NCBI GenBank assembly: GCA_016795325.1
Contig: JAEUHY010000042.1
Span: 1 to 64,000 of the forward strand
Direction of reading: 5' to 3'
Source: Planctomycetota bacterium
GTDB taxonomy: Bacteria; Planctomycetota; UBA1135; GCA-002686595
DNA: 64,000 nucleotides
A model generated the notes under the pieces. The model was not told where the DNA came from and did not search any database. It saw only the letters and a list, made by a program, of their open reading frames with translations. Position 1 is the stretch's first letter. Each line of letters opens with the position of its first letter. Made by a program: the position numbers and the translations under genes. This document shows positions 8,680-20,925 of the stretch, in pieces.

Positions 8680-8769
8680 GTTGCTGCGCCACGGACACGG
8701 CGCGACCCGCGTGCAAAAGTGACTGCGCTCCCCCACCGCGCCCACCACCAGCTCCCAAAGACACAACCC

Positions 8770-9165
8770 ATGACCGCCAGCATCGACGTCGTCCGCAAGC
8801 TCTACGACCTGTTCGCCGCCGGCGATGTGCCGGGATTCCTCGCGCACTTGCACGGCGACGTCGTGTGGAACGAAGCCGAAGGTTTCGTGCTGAGCGACCG
8901 CAATCCGTACGTCGGACCGCAGGCGATCGTCGAAGGCGTGTTCGCGCGCGTGGTGGCGACCTGGAGCGACTTCAAGGCGCAGCCGCGCGAGATCGTCGGC
9001 GGCCCCGAGGTCGTGATCGCCTTCGGTCGCTACACGGGCGTCAGCACCAAGACGGGCAAGAAGCTCGACGTGCAGTTCGCGCACACCTGGTGGCTGCGGA
9101 GCGGCAAGGTCGCGCGCTTCCAACAGATGGTCGACACGGCCGGCGCAGCGCGCTCGCTGAGCTGA
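8770..9165 (+). CDS. NTF2-like / SnoaL-type protein
   Basis: The 131-residue protein shows the cone-shaped NTF2-like fold pattern. It has an N-terminal helix (IDVVRKLYDLFAAGDV), the strand-turn HLHGDVVWNEAEG, then PYVGPQAIVEGVF, a long antiparallel sheet, and the ending FAHTWWLRSGKVARFQQMVDT. This matches ketosteroid-isomerase-like/SnoaL proteins of unknown substrate. Cytoplasmic, no signal peptide. The start ATG 8770 is the one that opens the conserved helix. The gene may be read through from the ureohydrolase gene and converges on the hydroxylase gene at 9202. Catalytic activity is not implied. Confidence 0.8.
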   Translation: MTASIDVVRKLYDLFAAGDVPGFLAHLHGDVVWNEAEGFVLSDRNPYVGPQAIVEGVFARVVATWSDFKAQPREIVGGPEVVIAFGRYTGVSTKTGKKLDVQFAHTWWLRSGKVARFQQMVDTAGAARSLS

Positions 9166-9201
9166 GGCAGCGCTTTCCGCAGTCGCCTGCGCGGCGCGGC
9201 C

Positions 9202-10005
9202 TCAGCGCGTCGGCCGCAGTTCGACGCTGCTCACCTCGGTCTCGCGGCGCTCGGGCAGCAGCGGTTCGAGCATGTGCTGCACGTAGTTGCGCGGCGGGTT
9301 GTCGACGAGGCCGTAGCGCTGCGGAAAGCAGCGCGGGTCGTGGTACGTGCCGAAGGCGAGGTCCATCAACGGGCTCAGGTTGGCGAAGTTCACGCGGCCG
9401 CCGAGCTCGGCCTCGTGGTGCCAGTGGTGCAGACGCGGCGCGCCGAGCAGGTAGCGGAGCGGCCCGGGCGTGAGCGCGACGTTGGAGTGGATGTAGAGCG
9501 CCCACACGCCGCGAAACACGGCGAATCCGGCGATCGTGTGCAGCGGAAAGCCGAGCGCGAGCAGCGGCAGGTTCTCGACGGCGCGCGTGTAGAGGTTGTC
9601 GAGCGGGTGCTCGCGGTGCGCGGCGAGCCAGTCGAGCGCGGGCGAGGTGTGGTGCACGCGGTGGAAGCGCCACAGGAAGGCGTTTGAGTGCTGCAGGCGA
9701 TGCGCCCAGTAGATCGCGCAGTCGCTGAGCGCGATCGCGATTGCGAACTGCGCCGCGAAGGGCAAGCTCGCGAAGCTCGAGCGCAATCCGGCGAGCGGAA
9801 GTTGGTCGAGGCCGCGCGCGGCGAACAGGAGCAGCGCGACGACCGGCGCGCCCCACAGCACGTACTGGCCGACGAAGAAGGCGAGGTCGAGCCACCACTG
9901 CGTGCGCAGGAAGTGCTGCCGGCGCGCCGGAAACGCGCGCTCCAGCGGAGCGAAGGCCAACGCGAGCAGCGCGAAGGCGAACCCACAGTCGCGCAACTCG
10001 TTCAT
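9202..10005 (-). CDS. Sterol desaturase / fatty acid hydroxylase superfamily membrane protein
   Basis: The 267-residue membrane protein carries the eight-histidine diiron signature of the fatty acid hydroxylase superfamily. HRLQH lies at 102-106, HRVHH at 115-119, and LHHWHHE at about 192-198, with additional HP at 133 and HSN at 173. Hydrophobic segments lie at about 8-20, 38-62, 85-100 and 143-172. It probably oxygenates a lipid in the cytoplasmic membrane; the substrate is unknown. The start overlaps the stop of the upstream SSK-repeat gene by 4 nt (ATGA), so the two are translationally coupled. Confidence 0.9.
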   Translation of the reverse strand: MNELRDCGFAFALLALAFAPLERAFPARRQHFLRTQWWLDLAFFVGQYVLWGAPVVALLLFAARGLDQLPLAGLRSSFASLPFAAQFAIAIALSDCAIYWAHRLQHSNAFLWRFHRVHHTSPALDWLAAHREHPLDNLYTRAVENLPLLALGFPLHTIAGFAVFRGVWALYIHSNVALTPGPLRYLLGAPRLHHWHHEAELGGRVNFANLSPLMDLAFGTYHDPRCFPQRYGLVDNPPRNYVQHMLEPLLPERRETEVSSVELRPTR

Positions 10006-10619
10006 GGCTGCTTGGGCTTGGCGTCCGTCGGCGCGCTCTGCGCCGGCTTCGCGCCGCTCGGTTGGCTCGTCAACGGCTCGAGGCGCTTCGAACTGCCGAG
10101 AAGGGGCGTGGTCGGAGCGGGCGCAACCACCGGCGGAAGGATCACCCCGGACTTCGAACCGAACAGCAGGCCGTCCTCGGCCCCCACCGGCGGACTCGTC
10201 GGCACGCTGCGAAGCGCCTCGGAATTCAGCACCTTCGACGACGGCAGGAAGGTCGGCGGCACGTCATGCGCGAGCGGAATCGGGCCCAACGCTTCGGCCG
10301 AGAGGTGCGGATCCTTCGAGGAATGCAGGAACGTCGGCGCTGCAGCGCCCTCTCCGGGTACGGGTTCGATTGCCGCCGACTTCGACGAGAACAGAAGGAT
10401 CTGTTCGGGCGTGAGTTCGCTCGCCCCCGACTCGGCCGTCGCGTCCGCGGGCAGCGCGTTCAACGGCTCCGCGCCCTCCGGCGCCGGCGCGGACTCGTGC
10501 GCGTTCGAATTCGCGCGCCGTTGTGCGTTGACGACCAGGTACGCGCCGATCCCTGCGGCGAGCACGACCGACAGCCAGCGAAAGACCCCGCCGACGATGT
10601 TGCGTTGGTTGGCGCTCAT
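10002..10619 (-). CDS. Membrane-anchored protein with five SSK-type repeats
   Basis: The 205-residue protein has one N-terminal transmembrane helix (about 13-31) followed by a Pro/Ala-rich low-complexity tail, probably outside the cytoplasm. The tail holds five copies of a short motif: ILLFSSKS (Lys80), TFLHSSKD (Lys102), TFLPSSKV (Lys129), LLFGSKSG (Lys156) and PLLGSSKR (Lys178). The spacing is 22, 27, 27 and 22 residues, and the flanks are Pro-rich. I do not recognise the family. The regular short hydrophobic-S-S/G-S-K units suggest ligand-binding or cleavage/attachment sites rather than a globular domain. The gene overlaps the downstream hydroxylase gene by 4 nt, so the two products may act together in the membrane. 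Confidence 0.7.
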   Translation of the reverse strand: MSANQRNIVGGVFRWLSVVLAAGIGAYLVVNAQRRANSNAHESAPAPEGAEPLNALPADATAESGASELTPEQILLFSSKSAAIEPVPGEGAAAPTFLHSSKDPHLSAEALGPIPLAHDVPPTFLPSSKVLNSEALRSVPTSPPVGAEDGLLFGSKSGVILPPVVAPAPTTPLLGSSKRLEPLTSQPSGAKPAQSAPTDAKPKQP

Positions 10620-10739
10620 GGTTGATCTCGTTGCGCAAGGCTCGTTCCCTCACGCATGAGTGAACCTACGCAGCGGCGCGAAACAGCGAGTCACGGAGCA
10701 GTAACTCGCCGCGGCGTGAGCCTGTAGGGCGCCTTCGCC

Positions 10740-11330
10740 ATGTCGAACGACAGCTCCAACCCGCAGCCGCCCCCGCACGAACAGCCCGCGCAACCTTCGG
10801 AGGCCGCAGCGCCGAAGAAGATCGAGGTCGAGGCCCAGCCGACGAGCGGCGCCTCGAGCGCCGGCCGCGTGTACGACGCGCCGCCGCCGGGTTGGACTCG
10901 CGCCGGCGCGCCGCCGCCCTCGAATCCGCCGCCGCACGAGCCGCCGCCGAACCCCTTCCTGCCGCCGGATTCGCCGCTGCCGCCGCCCGCGGGCCGCTCG
11001 CGCGCCTGGCCGGTCGCCGTGCACCTCATCGGCCTGCTCGACTTCGGCGTGAAGTTCTTCTGCGCCGGCCTCATCGCGACGCTCGTCATGTGGCTGATGA
11101 AACGCGGCGACGATCCGGAGATCGACTTCCACGGCAAGGAGTCGCTCAACCTGCAGCTCAACATCCTGTTCTGGCAGATCGTCGCGATTCCCTTCTCGCT
11201 GTGCTTGATCGGGATTCCGGTGCTGCTGCTCGCGCCGCTCGTGCAGATCATCATGCTGATCGTCGGCGCCGTGCACGCGAGCGACGGTGAACGCTGGCGC
11301 TATCCGTTCGTGTTCCGCCTCATCCGCTGA
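10740..11330 (+). CDS. DUF4870 (Tic20-like) membrane protein
   Basis: The 196-residue product has a Pro-rich, probably disordered N-terminus (1-85) followed by a compact membrane domain with three or four hydrophobic segments. The DUF4870 signature IDFHGKESLNLQLNILFW lies between segments. Members are small membrane proteins distantly related to Tic20; their biochemical role is not established. It is divergent from the SSK-repeat gene with 120 bp between, which must hold both promoters, and the next gene follows 52 bp downstream. Confidence 0.85.
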   Translation: MSNDSSNPQPPPHEQPAQPSEAAAPKKIEVEAQPTSGASSAGRVYDAPPPGWTRAGAPPPSNPPPHEPPPNPFLPPDSPLPPPAGRSRAWPVAVHLIGLLDFGVKFFCAGLIATLVMWLMKRGDDPEIDFHGKESLNLQLNILFWQIVAIPFSLCLIGIPVLLLAPLVQIIMLIVGAVHASDGERWRYPFVFRLIR

Positions 11331-11382
11331 AAGCCCGCGCACGTGCATGGGCGGGTATGCTCCGCGCAGGAGCCACCTGCCC

Positions 11383-12378
11383 ATGCAACGTCTTCCGTCC
11401 TTCGCACTTTCGCTCGCCCTCGCCCTCGCGCCGCTCGCACGCGAGGAACTGCGCTTCAAGACCCCGGTGGGCGAGAAGGTCACCAAGACCTTCGACGACA
11501 GCCTGTCGCTCAAACTCGAGGAGATGCGCGTCGTCGTGAACGGCGAAGACGTGCCCGCCGACGAACTGGGCGACCTGAAGATCGACATCGACGGCGCCAC
11601 GCGTGTGGTCTACACCGACCACTACCGCGAAGGCGGCGACGGTCAGCCCAAGGTGCTGTCGCGCAGCTTCGACACGCTCGAGCGCACGCGCACGCAGAAG
11701 GCCGGCCCCGAAGGCGAAGTCGAAGAGGAGACGACCGAGGAGGAGAGCGAGCTCGAGGGCCAGACGGTGGTGTTCACCTGGGACGCCGAGGAGCAGCGCC
11801 ACAACGCGAAGTTCGACGGCGAGGGCGCCGACGAGAAGCTGCTCGCGGGCCTGTTCGAGGACACCGACCTGCGCACCTTCCTGCCGGGCACGAAGCTCGA
11901 GAAGGGCGACTCGTGGAGCATCGAGCCCAAGGCCTTCCGGCACGTGATCGACCCGGGCGGCGAGCTGCACTTCGAGTCCGACAAAGAGAGCCAAGACGAC
12001 GATGACGACGACGAGCAGCTCAACGACAACCTCGGCGGCGAGATCCGTGCGACGTTCGAGGGCACGCGCGAGGAGGGCGGCGCGCAGCACGCGGTCGTGA
12101 AGCTCGAGTGCAAGCTCAAGACCTTCCGCGAGAACGAAACGAGCGACGAGCCCCTCAAGACCGTGCAGCGCCTCGACGTCACGTTCCATCTCGAGGGCGA
12201 GCTGGTGTGGGAGCTCGCGAGCGGCCGCCTCGTCAGCTACCAACTCGAGGGCGACGCCCGACTGGTCGACAAGCGCACCTCCAGCGGCGAGATCCACGAC
12301 CAGAGCGTCTCCTTCGAGGAGGCGCTGACCCTCGCGGGGCGCGCGACCTTCTCGTGCAGCACCACCAAGGCCCAATGA
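11383..12378 (+). CDS. Hypothetical secreted protein with an acidic stretch
   Basis: The 331-residue product begins MQRLPSFALSLALALAPLA, a plausible signal peptide, with AGGAG 11 nt upstream of the ATG. The mature part is predominantly beta in appearance and very charged. It includes a Glu-rich run (around 105-120 of the mature frame) and a cluster of consecutive Asp residues near the middle. The family is not recognised; the pattern of long beta strands resembles periplasmic lipid- or polymer-binding folds but this is weak. It stands alone between the DUF4870 gene and the amidotransferase-type hydrolase. Confidence 0.65.
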   Translation: MQRLPSFALSLALALAPLAREELRFKTPVGEKVTKTFDDSLSLKLEEMRVVVNGEDVPADELGDLKIDIDGATRVVYTDHYREGGDGQPKVLSRSFDTLERTRTQKAGPEGEVEEETTEEESELEGQTVVFTWDAEEQRHNAKFDGEGADEKLLAGLFEDTDLRTFLPGTKLEKGDSWSIEPKAFRHVIDPGGELHFESDKESQDDDDDDEQLNDNLGGEIRATFEGTREEGGAQHAVVKLECKLKTFRENETSDEPLKTVQRLDVTFHLEGELVWELASGRLVSYQLEGDARLVDKRTSSGEIHDQSVSFEEALTLAGRATFSCSTTKAQ

Positions 12379-12437
12379 CGAACTGGGTGACGGCCTGAGC
12401 CGCCGCGGGAGAGCTCGGCAGGCGTAGAATCGCGAGC

Positions 12438-13208
12438 ATGCTGCACGGTCGACGCCCGCTGATCGCGATCAATGGCGAGATGACGCCCGGGGAGAGCCCG
12501 GGCGTCGCGCTGAAGAACCGCTACGCCGATGCGGTGCTCAAGGCCGGCGGCATTCCGCTGGTGATCGCGCCGGTCGGCGGCCCGGCGGATGTGCGCCGCC
12601 TGCTCGAGCGTGTGGACGGCCTGTTGCTCTCCGGCGGCGATGATTTCGACACCGAGCGGCTCGGCCTGGGGCCGACCCACCCGGCCGCCAAGCCGGTTCC
12701 GACGGCCAAGCAGGACTTCGACGTCGAGCTCGCGCGCGCGGCGCTCGAAGCGGGTCTTCCGATCCTGGGCATCTGCTACGGCATGCAATTGCTCGCGCTC
12801 GTCGAGGGCGGCGCGCTGCACCAGCACCTGCCCGAGGACCGCCCCGGCTGCGCGCCCCACTCGGGCGGAGTGGTCCACCCGGTCGAACTCGAGGCCGCCA
12901 GCCGCACGCGCACCCTGCTCGAGGTCGAGCGTGTCGACGTGGTTTCGCGCCACCACCAGGCCGTGCGCGAGGTCGGACCGCGCTGGCGCGTCGCCGGCCG
13001 CGACCCCGAGGGCCTGATCGAGGCCATCGAGCGCGCCGAACACCCCTTCGCGTTCGGCGTGCAGTGGCACCCCGAACTTTCGGCCGAAGGCGGGCCGAAC
13101 GACCGGCTCTTCCGTGCGTTCGTGTTCGCCGCCGGCGTGCGTTCCGCACAGCTTCGGTACCCGCGCGCCGCCCCGGGACTAGACCCCGTGGCCGGCGCAA
13201 CCCGCTGA
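12438..13208 (+). CDS. Class I glutamine amidotransferase-like hydrolase (peptidase C26, PuuD-like)
   Basis: The 256-residue cytoplasmic enzyme belongs to the gamma-glutamyl-gamma-aminobutyrate hydrolase family, which removes gamma-linked glutamyl groups. The oxyanion strand GLLLSGGDD (about 61-69), the nucleophile elbow LGICYGMQ (Cys113) and the FGVQWHPE motif (His211, Glu213) complete the catalytic triad. The family usually acts in polyamine (putrescine) catabolism; the nearby ureohydrolase may fit that role, but the two are not in one operon. The C-terminal tail after residue 235 is not conserved-looking. The true substrate remains open. Confidence 0.88.
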   Translation: MLHGRRPLIAINGEMTPGESPGVALKNRYADAVLKAGGIPLVIAPVGGPADVRRLLERVDGLLLSGGDDFDTERLGLGPTHPAAKPVPTAKQDFDVELARAALEAGLPILGICYGMQLLALVEGGALHQHLPEDRPGCAPHSGGVVHPVELEAASRTRTLLEVERVDVVSRHHQAVREVGPRWRVAGRDPEGLIEAIERAEHPFAFGVQWHPELSAEGGPNDRLFRAFVFAAGVRSAQLRYPRAAPGLDPVAGATR

Positions 13209-13222
13209 GTCCGCTCCTGCGC

Positions 13223-14620
13223 ATGTTCCAACAACCGAACGTCAACCCGTCGCCCCTTTCCTCGCGCGGCGCCCAACAACCGCCGCCTTCAGGCCTGTTC
13301 AACGACGGCGAGCGCAAGCGCATGTTTGCGTACGTCCTCGGCCTGCTGGTGATCCTCGGCGGCTTCGGCGCGACGTACATCAAGTTCGGCTCGGGCGCCG
13401 ACACGAGCTCGGAACGAGCGCAGGAAGAAGTCGCGCAGCTGCGCTCGCAGATCGCGCTGCCCGCGCTGCGCGTGGAGGCGTACCGCACCCAGGCGAAGGA
13501 CAGCACGCAGGCCGAGCGCTCGGTGGTCGAAACCGACGCGCTGGACACGGCCCTCGCCGACGCGCGGCTGTACACCTCGCAGCACTTCGAGCCCATGGCG
13601 GGCGTCGAGCTCAACCGTGCGGTGTGCGAGCAGTTCGCCGCCAACTCGCTCGAGCAGCGCGGCAAGATCGTGCGCGCGCGCGGCGTGATCGAGGAGCTGA
13701 TCCAATTCGAGGCTTCGCCCGGTGTTTCCGGCCATTTTCGCGGCCGCGTCACGCTCGAAGACGGCGCGAACTGCTTCGTCGCCTTCGTCACCGCCGGCGA
13801 GATCGAACTGGGGGCGGGCGACTTCGTGATGCTCGAGGGCTTCTTCCTCAAGAACCAGGCGCAGGAAGTGCGCGAGATCGGCTGGGTCGAAGGCCCGCTG
13901 GTGGTCGGTCCGCGCGCCGTGCGCTCGTTCCCCGCGCTCGGCCGCGTGACGCAACTGAACCCCGATGACTTCCTCGACGTCGAGGACGACAGCATCGAAG
14001 GCGGCTTCCGCCCGACGCCTGCCGTGTACTGGAAGATGATCGCCTACGCGCGCGACCTCGACCCCAAGTCGATCGACTGGTCGAAGGCGCCGCTGCTCGA
14101 CGGCGCGACGATGCAGCAGCTCGCGGCCGATCCGGCGCGCTTCCGCGGCATGCCGATGCGCATTCCGCCGGTGGTGATCCAGGACATCTGGAGCCAAGCC
14201 AAGCGCGAGAATCCCGCGCGCGTGACGCACCTCACCGAGGGTTGGCTCGGCGGATACGAGTGGCTGAACACGATCCACCGCGTGGTGCGCTTCGACTCGC
14301 CTCTGCCCAACCCCGGCCTGCGCGAGAGCGGCGAGATGACGGCCAAGGGCTTCTTCCTGCGCATCCACGCCTACGAATCCGCGGGGCGCGGCACGCAGAT
14401 CGCGCCGCTGTTCATCCTGGCCGAGATGGCGCCGCACAGCACGCCGCCCGACAGCACGCTCAACACGATCCTGGTCGTCGTGGGTTCGACGTTCTTCGTC
14501 GTGCTCGTGATGTTCTGGTTGCTGATGCGCCGCGACCAGAAGCGCTCCGAGACGTTGCAGAGCGAGCTCGTCGCACGCCGCCGCGCGCGGCGCGAGCACG
14601 CGCGCGCCACGGCGCAATGA
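13223..14620 (+). CDS. Hypothetical two-span membrane protein upstream of aroB
   Basis: The 465-residue product starts at MFQQPNVNPS; upstream in-frame sequence is Arg-rich shadow. It has one transmembrane helix near the N-terminus (about 35-53), a long soluble region of about 350 residues, and a second helix (about 413-436) followed by a basic tail. The topology implies a large extracytoplasmic domain between two anchors. That domain contains an OB-like segment (RGKIVRARGVIEEL ... GDFVMLEGFF), but the similarity is too weak to name. Its stop overlaps the aroB start (ATGA), so it is co-translated with aroB although a functional link is not obvious. Confidence 0.65.
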   Translation: MFQQPNVNPSPLSSRGAQQPPPSGLFNDGERKRMFAYVLGLLVILGGFGATYIKFGSGADTSSERAQEEVAQLRSQIALPALRVEAYRTQAKDSTQAERSVVETDALDTALADARLYTSQHFEPMAGVELNRAVCEQFAANSLEQRGKIVRARGVIEELIQFEASPGVSGHFRGRVTLEDGANCFVAFVTAGEIELGAGDFVMLEGFFLKNQAQEVREIGWVEGPLVVGPRAVRSFPALGRVTQLNPDDFLDVEDDSIEGGFRPTPAVYWKMIAYARDLDPKSIDWSKAPLLDGATMQQLAADPARFRGMPMRIPPVVIQDIWSQAKRENPARVTHLTEGWLGGYEWLNTIHRVVRFDSPLPNPGLRESGEMTAKGFFLRIHAYESAGRGTQIAPLFILAEMAPHSTPPDSTLNTILVVVGSTFFVVLVMFWLLMRRDQKRSETLQSELVARRRARREHARATAQ

Positions 14621-15777
14621 CGCGGCGCGTCCGCGCGAAGCTGCTGCGCATCCGCGTCGCAGTCGAGCCGGCCTACGACGTGTGCATCGGCGTCGGCGCG
14701 CTCGAACGCGCGGCGCGCGAGCTGCGGCCGACGGACGTCGTGCTGCGCGACAGCGGCGTGCCGGCCGGCGTGGCGGAGCTCCACGCCACCACAACCATCG
14801 CGCTGGCGCCCGGCGAAGAGGCCAAGGACTGGGCCTCGCTCGCCAGCGTGCTCGCCGCGCTCGCCGACGAGGCGCGCGACCGCTCCACGCGGCTGTTCGT
14901 GGTCGGCGGCGGCGCCGCGCTCGACCTCGGCGGCCTCGCGGCCGCGCTCTACCTGCGCGGCGTCGACGCGGTGTACTGCCCCACCACACTGCTGGCGATG
15001 GTCGACGCGTCCGTCGGCGGCAAGACCGCGATCAACCTCGAGCAAGGCAAGAATCTGGTCGGCGTGATCCGCCAACCGAGCGCGGTGTACGCCGATCCGC
15101 GCTGGATTGCGAGCTTGCCCGAGGCGGAGTTCCGCTCGGGCCTCGGCGAGGCCCTGAAGTCTGCTCTGATCGGTGGCGAGCGTTTCCTCGCCCAGCTCGA
15201 GCGCGACGCGGCGCGACTCGTGGCGCGCGACGAAGCGGCGCTCGTGGAGCTCGTCGCGCGCTGCGTCGAACTCAAGGCGCGCATCGTGGCCCGCGATCCG
15301 CACGAACGCGGGCCGCGGCGCGCGCTCAACCTCGGGCACACCTTCGCGCACGCCATCGAACACGTCGCCGGCTACGGCGCGCTTCCGCACGGGATCGCGG
15401 TGGCCGCCGGACTTGCGCTCGCACTCGAACTCGCGGCGCGCAGCGGCGTGCTTGCGGACGCCGCGCTCCCCGCGCGCGTGCGAGCCTTGGCGAGCGCGCT
15501 GAGCTTGCCGGCCTCGCTCGACGAGCTGCGCGCGGAGTTCGGCCACCCGCTCGCACCGCGCGAGCTCGCGACAGCGATGCGCAGCGACAAGAAGTCCGTC
15601 CGCGCCGAGCCGCGTTTCGTGCTGCCGGTGCGCGCGGGCAAACTCGAGCTGCGCGTCGCGGCGGCGCCGGAGTTGGTGCTCGCGGTCTGCGCACCGGCCG
15701 CAAAACAAGGCCGCGCGCGCCGTGCTCGAGCCCGGCGCGCGCGGAGGATGCGCTCGAGCCCGAAGACGGGCTCCTGA
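14617..15777 (+). CDS. aroB: 3-dehydroquinate synthase
   Basis: The 386-residue enzyme converts DAHP to 3-dehydroquinate, the second step of the shikimate pathway. The NAD-binding part shows VVGGGAALDLGGLAAALYLRG, then PTTLLAMVDASVGGKTAIN and GKNLVGV. The metal site is represented by the Glu of GLGEALKSALIGGE, the histidines in LNLGHTFAHAIEH, and LPHGIAVA. The usual DLAGF sequence reads DLGGL here, a mild variation. The last 25 or so residues form an extra basic Arg-rich tail. The start is the ATG in the ATGA overlap with the upstream membrane-protein gene. It converges on the coiled-coil gene, with only 15 bp between. Confidence 0.95.
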   Translation: MTRRVRAKLLRIRVAVEPAYDVCIGVGALERAARELRPTDVVLRDSGVPAGVAELHATTTIALAPGEEAKDWASLASVLAALADEARDRSTRLFVVGGGAALDLGGLAAALYLRGVDAVYCPTTLLAMVDASVGGKTAINLEQGKNLVGVIRQPSAVYADPRWIASLPEAEFRSGLGEALKSALIGGERFLAQLERDAARLVARDEAALVELVARCVELKARIVARDPHERGPRRALNLGHTFAHAIEHVAGYGALPHGIAVAAGLALALELAARSGVLADAALPARVRALASALSLPASLDELRAEFGHPLAPRELATAMRSDKKSVRAEPRFVLPVRAGKLELRVAAAPELVLAVCAPAAKQGRARRARARRARRMRSSPKTGS

Positions 15778-15792
15778 TCGAGCGCGTCGCGG

Positions 15793-17388
15793 TCAGTTCG
15801 ACTTGGCCGAGGCGTTGGACTCCGCCTTGTTGGGCAGCGCCGCGTTCGGCTCGTCCGACTCCTTGAGCTTCTGCTCGAGCGTCTCGAGCATCGGCTTGAG
15901 CTCGCTCAGCACCGACCAGGCCTCGACCACGTGGCTGGAGTGCGCCGCGAGTTTCGCGCGGTGCAAGGTCAGCTCGCCGCGCGCCTGCTCCAGTTCCTTG
16001 GAGAGCGTCTGGATGCGTTCGTTCGCCTGCGTGGACTGCGTGGCGTGCGTCGCACGCAGCTGCTCGAGCTGCGTCTCGCTCGACTGCGCGCGCGCCTGCG
16101 TCGCGCCGAGTTGCTCGCGCAGCTCGCGCCCCGCTTGCTCCGCGCGCGCCTGCTGAGCCTGCAGCTCGCCCTGCACGCGGCCGAACTCGCCCTCGAGTTC
16201 GACGACGCGCAGCTGCACTTCGTCGAGGCGCTTGGTCGCGCCGACGGCCTGCGCCCGCGCCTCGTCGAGCGACGCGCGCGCCTTGGCCAGGTCGGCGGTG
16301 TAGACCTCGCAGCGCTGGTTGGCGAGCGACAGGTCCTTCTTGAGCGTCTCGAGCTCTCCGCGAGCGCTCTCCTGCGCCCCGCGCGCGGCCGCAGCCTGCG
16401 CGTTGGCGCCGGCGAGCTCCTGCTCCAGCGCTTTGGCCCGGTTTTCGAGCTCGACGGCGCGCGCGCGCTGCTTGTCGAGCGCGAGCTTCGCGCCCGCGAA
16501 CTCACCTTCGAGCTCGAGGATGCGCAGCTTCTGGTCGCCGACTTCGCTGTCGCGTTCGCTGACGAGCGTTTCGAGCTCGGCGCTGCGCACGGCGAGCGGC
16601 TCGAGCTGCGCAACGCGCTGGCGCTGCTCGCCCAACTCCGCATCGCGGCGCTGCACGACGCCTTCGAGCTGCGCCACGCGCTCGACCAACGGCTCGAGTT
16701 CGCGCAGGCGGGTTTCGTACTGCTCCGCGCGCTCGCGCGCCGCGTTGTCGAGCTGCGCATGCTCCGCGCGGGCGCGTTCGAGGTCGCGTTGCGCCAACTC
16801 GAGCAACGAGGCGAGCGGTTCCAACTCGCCGACGCGCGCCTCGAGTCGACCGACCTTCGCATTGGCGGCCTGCTCGAACTCGGCGGCGTTCGCGACCGCG
16901 TTGTCGAAGCGGTGGCGCAGACCGGTCAGCTCGCTTTCGAGCTTGTTCTTGGCCGGCTCCAGCGCCTGGACCTGCTCCATGAGCTCGGTGATGCGCGTGC
17001 TGCGCCGCGCGATTTCCGCGAGTTGCTCACTCGTCACGCGATGGTGCTCGCGCTCGATGTCCCACAGCTCCGGGTTGGAGCTGCGCACGCGCAAACCGCG
17101 CTCGGGCTGCTCGACCGCGCTCGCCATCGGCCGCTGCGGCGCACCGGCCTGCATCAAGCGCTGCTTGAACTCGTTCTCCATCGCATCGAACTTCGTCACC
17201 AACTTGACGACCGTCTGCTCGAGCCCCTCGTAGACCTCGTAGCGCGTCTGCAGCGCGCGCGTCATCTGGCGCTCGAGTTCGTCGCGCTCCTGCCGGCGGC
17301 GGCGCTCCTGGAGCGCCCACGTGACGAGGCACCCGACGACGAAGCAAGTGGAGAACACCAGGGCGAGCGGGAAGGTGAGGATCGGCAT
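15793..17388 (-). CDS. Membrane-anchored long coiled-coil protein
   Basis: The 531-residue product starts MPILTFPLALVFSTCFVVGC with one transmembrane helix (about 5-27). From residue 30 to about 500 it is an almost uninterrupted heptad-rich helix full of Glu, Gln, Ala, Arg and Leu, with repeated LEPLA/RVAQLE units. The C-terminus is short and polar. This is a structural coiled coil projecting from the membrane, with no enzymatic motif; roles in envelope organisation, chromosome tethering or shape are possible but unproven. It is divergent from carB with a 240-bp spacer. The reading frame stays open far upstream, antisense to carB, but that part is a shadow. Confidence 0.75.
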   Translation of the reverse strand: MPILTFPLALVFSTCFVVGCLVTWALQERRRRQERDELERQMTRALQTRYEVYEGLEQTVVKLVTKFDAMENEFKQRLMQAGAPQRPMASAVEQPERGLRVRSSNPELWDIEREHHRVTSEQLAEIARRSTRITELMEQVQALEPAKNKLESELTGLRHRFDNAVANAAEFEQAANAKVGRLEARVGELEPLASLLELAQRDLERARAEHAQLDNAARERAEQYETRLRELEPLVERVAQLEGVVQRRDAELGEQRQRVAQLEPLAVRSAELETLVSERDSEVGDQKLRILELEGEFAGAKLALDKQRARAVELENRAKALEQELAGANAQAAAARGAQESARGELETLKKDLSLANQRCEVYTADLAKARASLDEARAQAVGATKRLDEVQLRVVELEGEFGRVQGELQAQQARAEQAGRELREQLGATQARAQSSETQLEQLRATHATQSTQANERIQTLSKELEQARGELTLHRAKLAAHSSHVVEAWSVLSELKPMLETLEQKLKESDEPNAALPNKAESNASAKSN

Positions 17389-17628
17389 GGCGGCGGCGAA
17401 CGAGGCGTGGTGGCGGCCCGACGGAGCGAGTTGATCGGCCAGCGACCGCCCCAATCCGTAGCGCGGAACGCATTTCCGAGTGCTGGCGCAGCGGCGGCGC
17501 GCTTCACACGGGCCATCGGCAATCGACAGCGCGGAGCGGTTTTGTTTCAATCCGCCAGCTTCGGGGCTGCCTGACAAAAGCGCCGGAGCTGGTTCCCTGA
17601 CGCGCAGCCCTTTCCCCACCAGCCCCAC

Positions 17629-20886
<3,258 letters not shown>

Positions 20887-20925
20887 GAAGCTTCGTTCGG
20901 CGGCCGCGAAGTGGCGGACCGCCGC

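Noticed and set aside
15778..17628. A carA gene next to carB
   Set aside because: The genes before carB are aroB and a coiled-coil protein, and none in the window shows the small-subunit signature; the amidotransferase-like protein at 12438 is PuuD-like and far too short.
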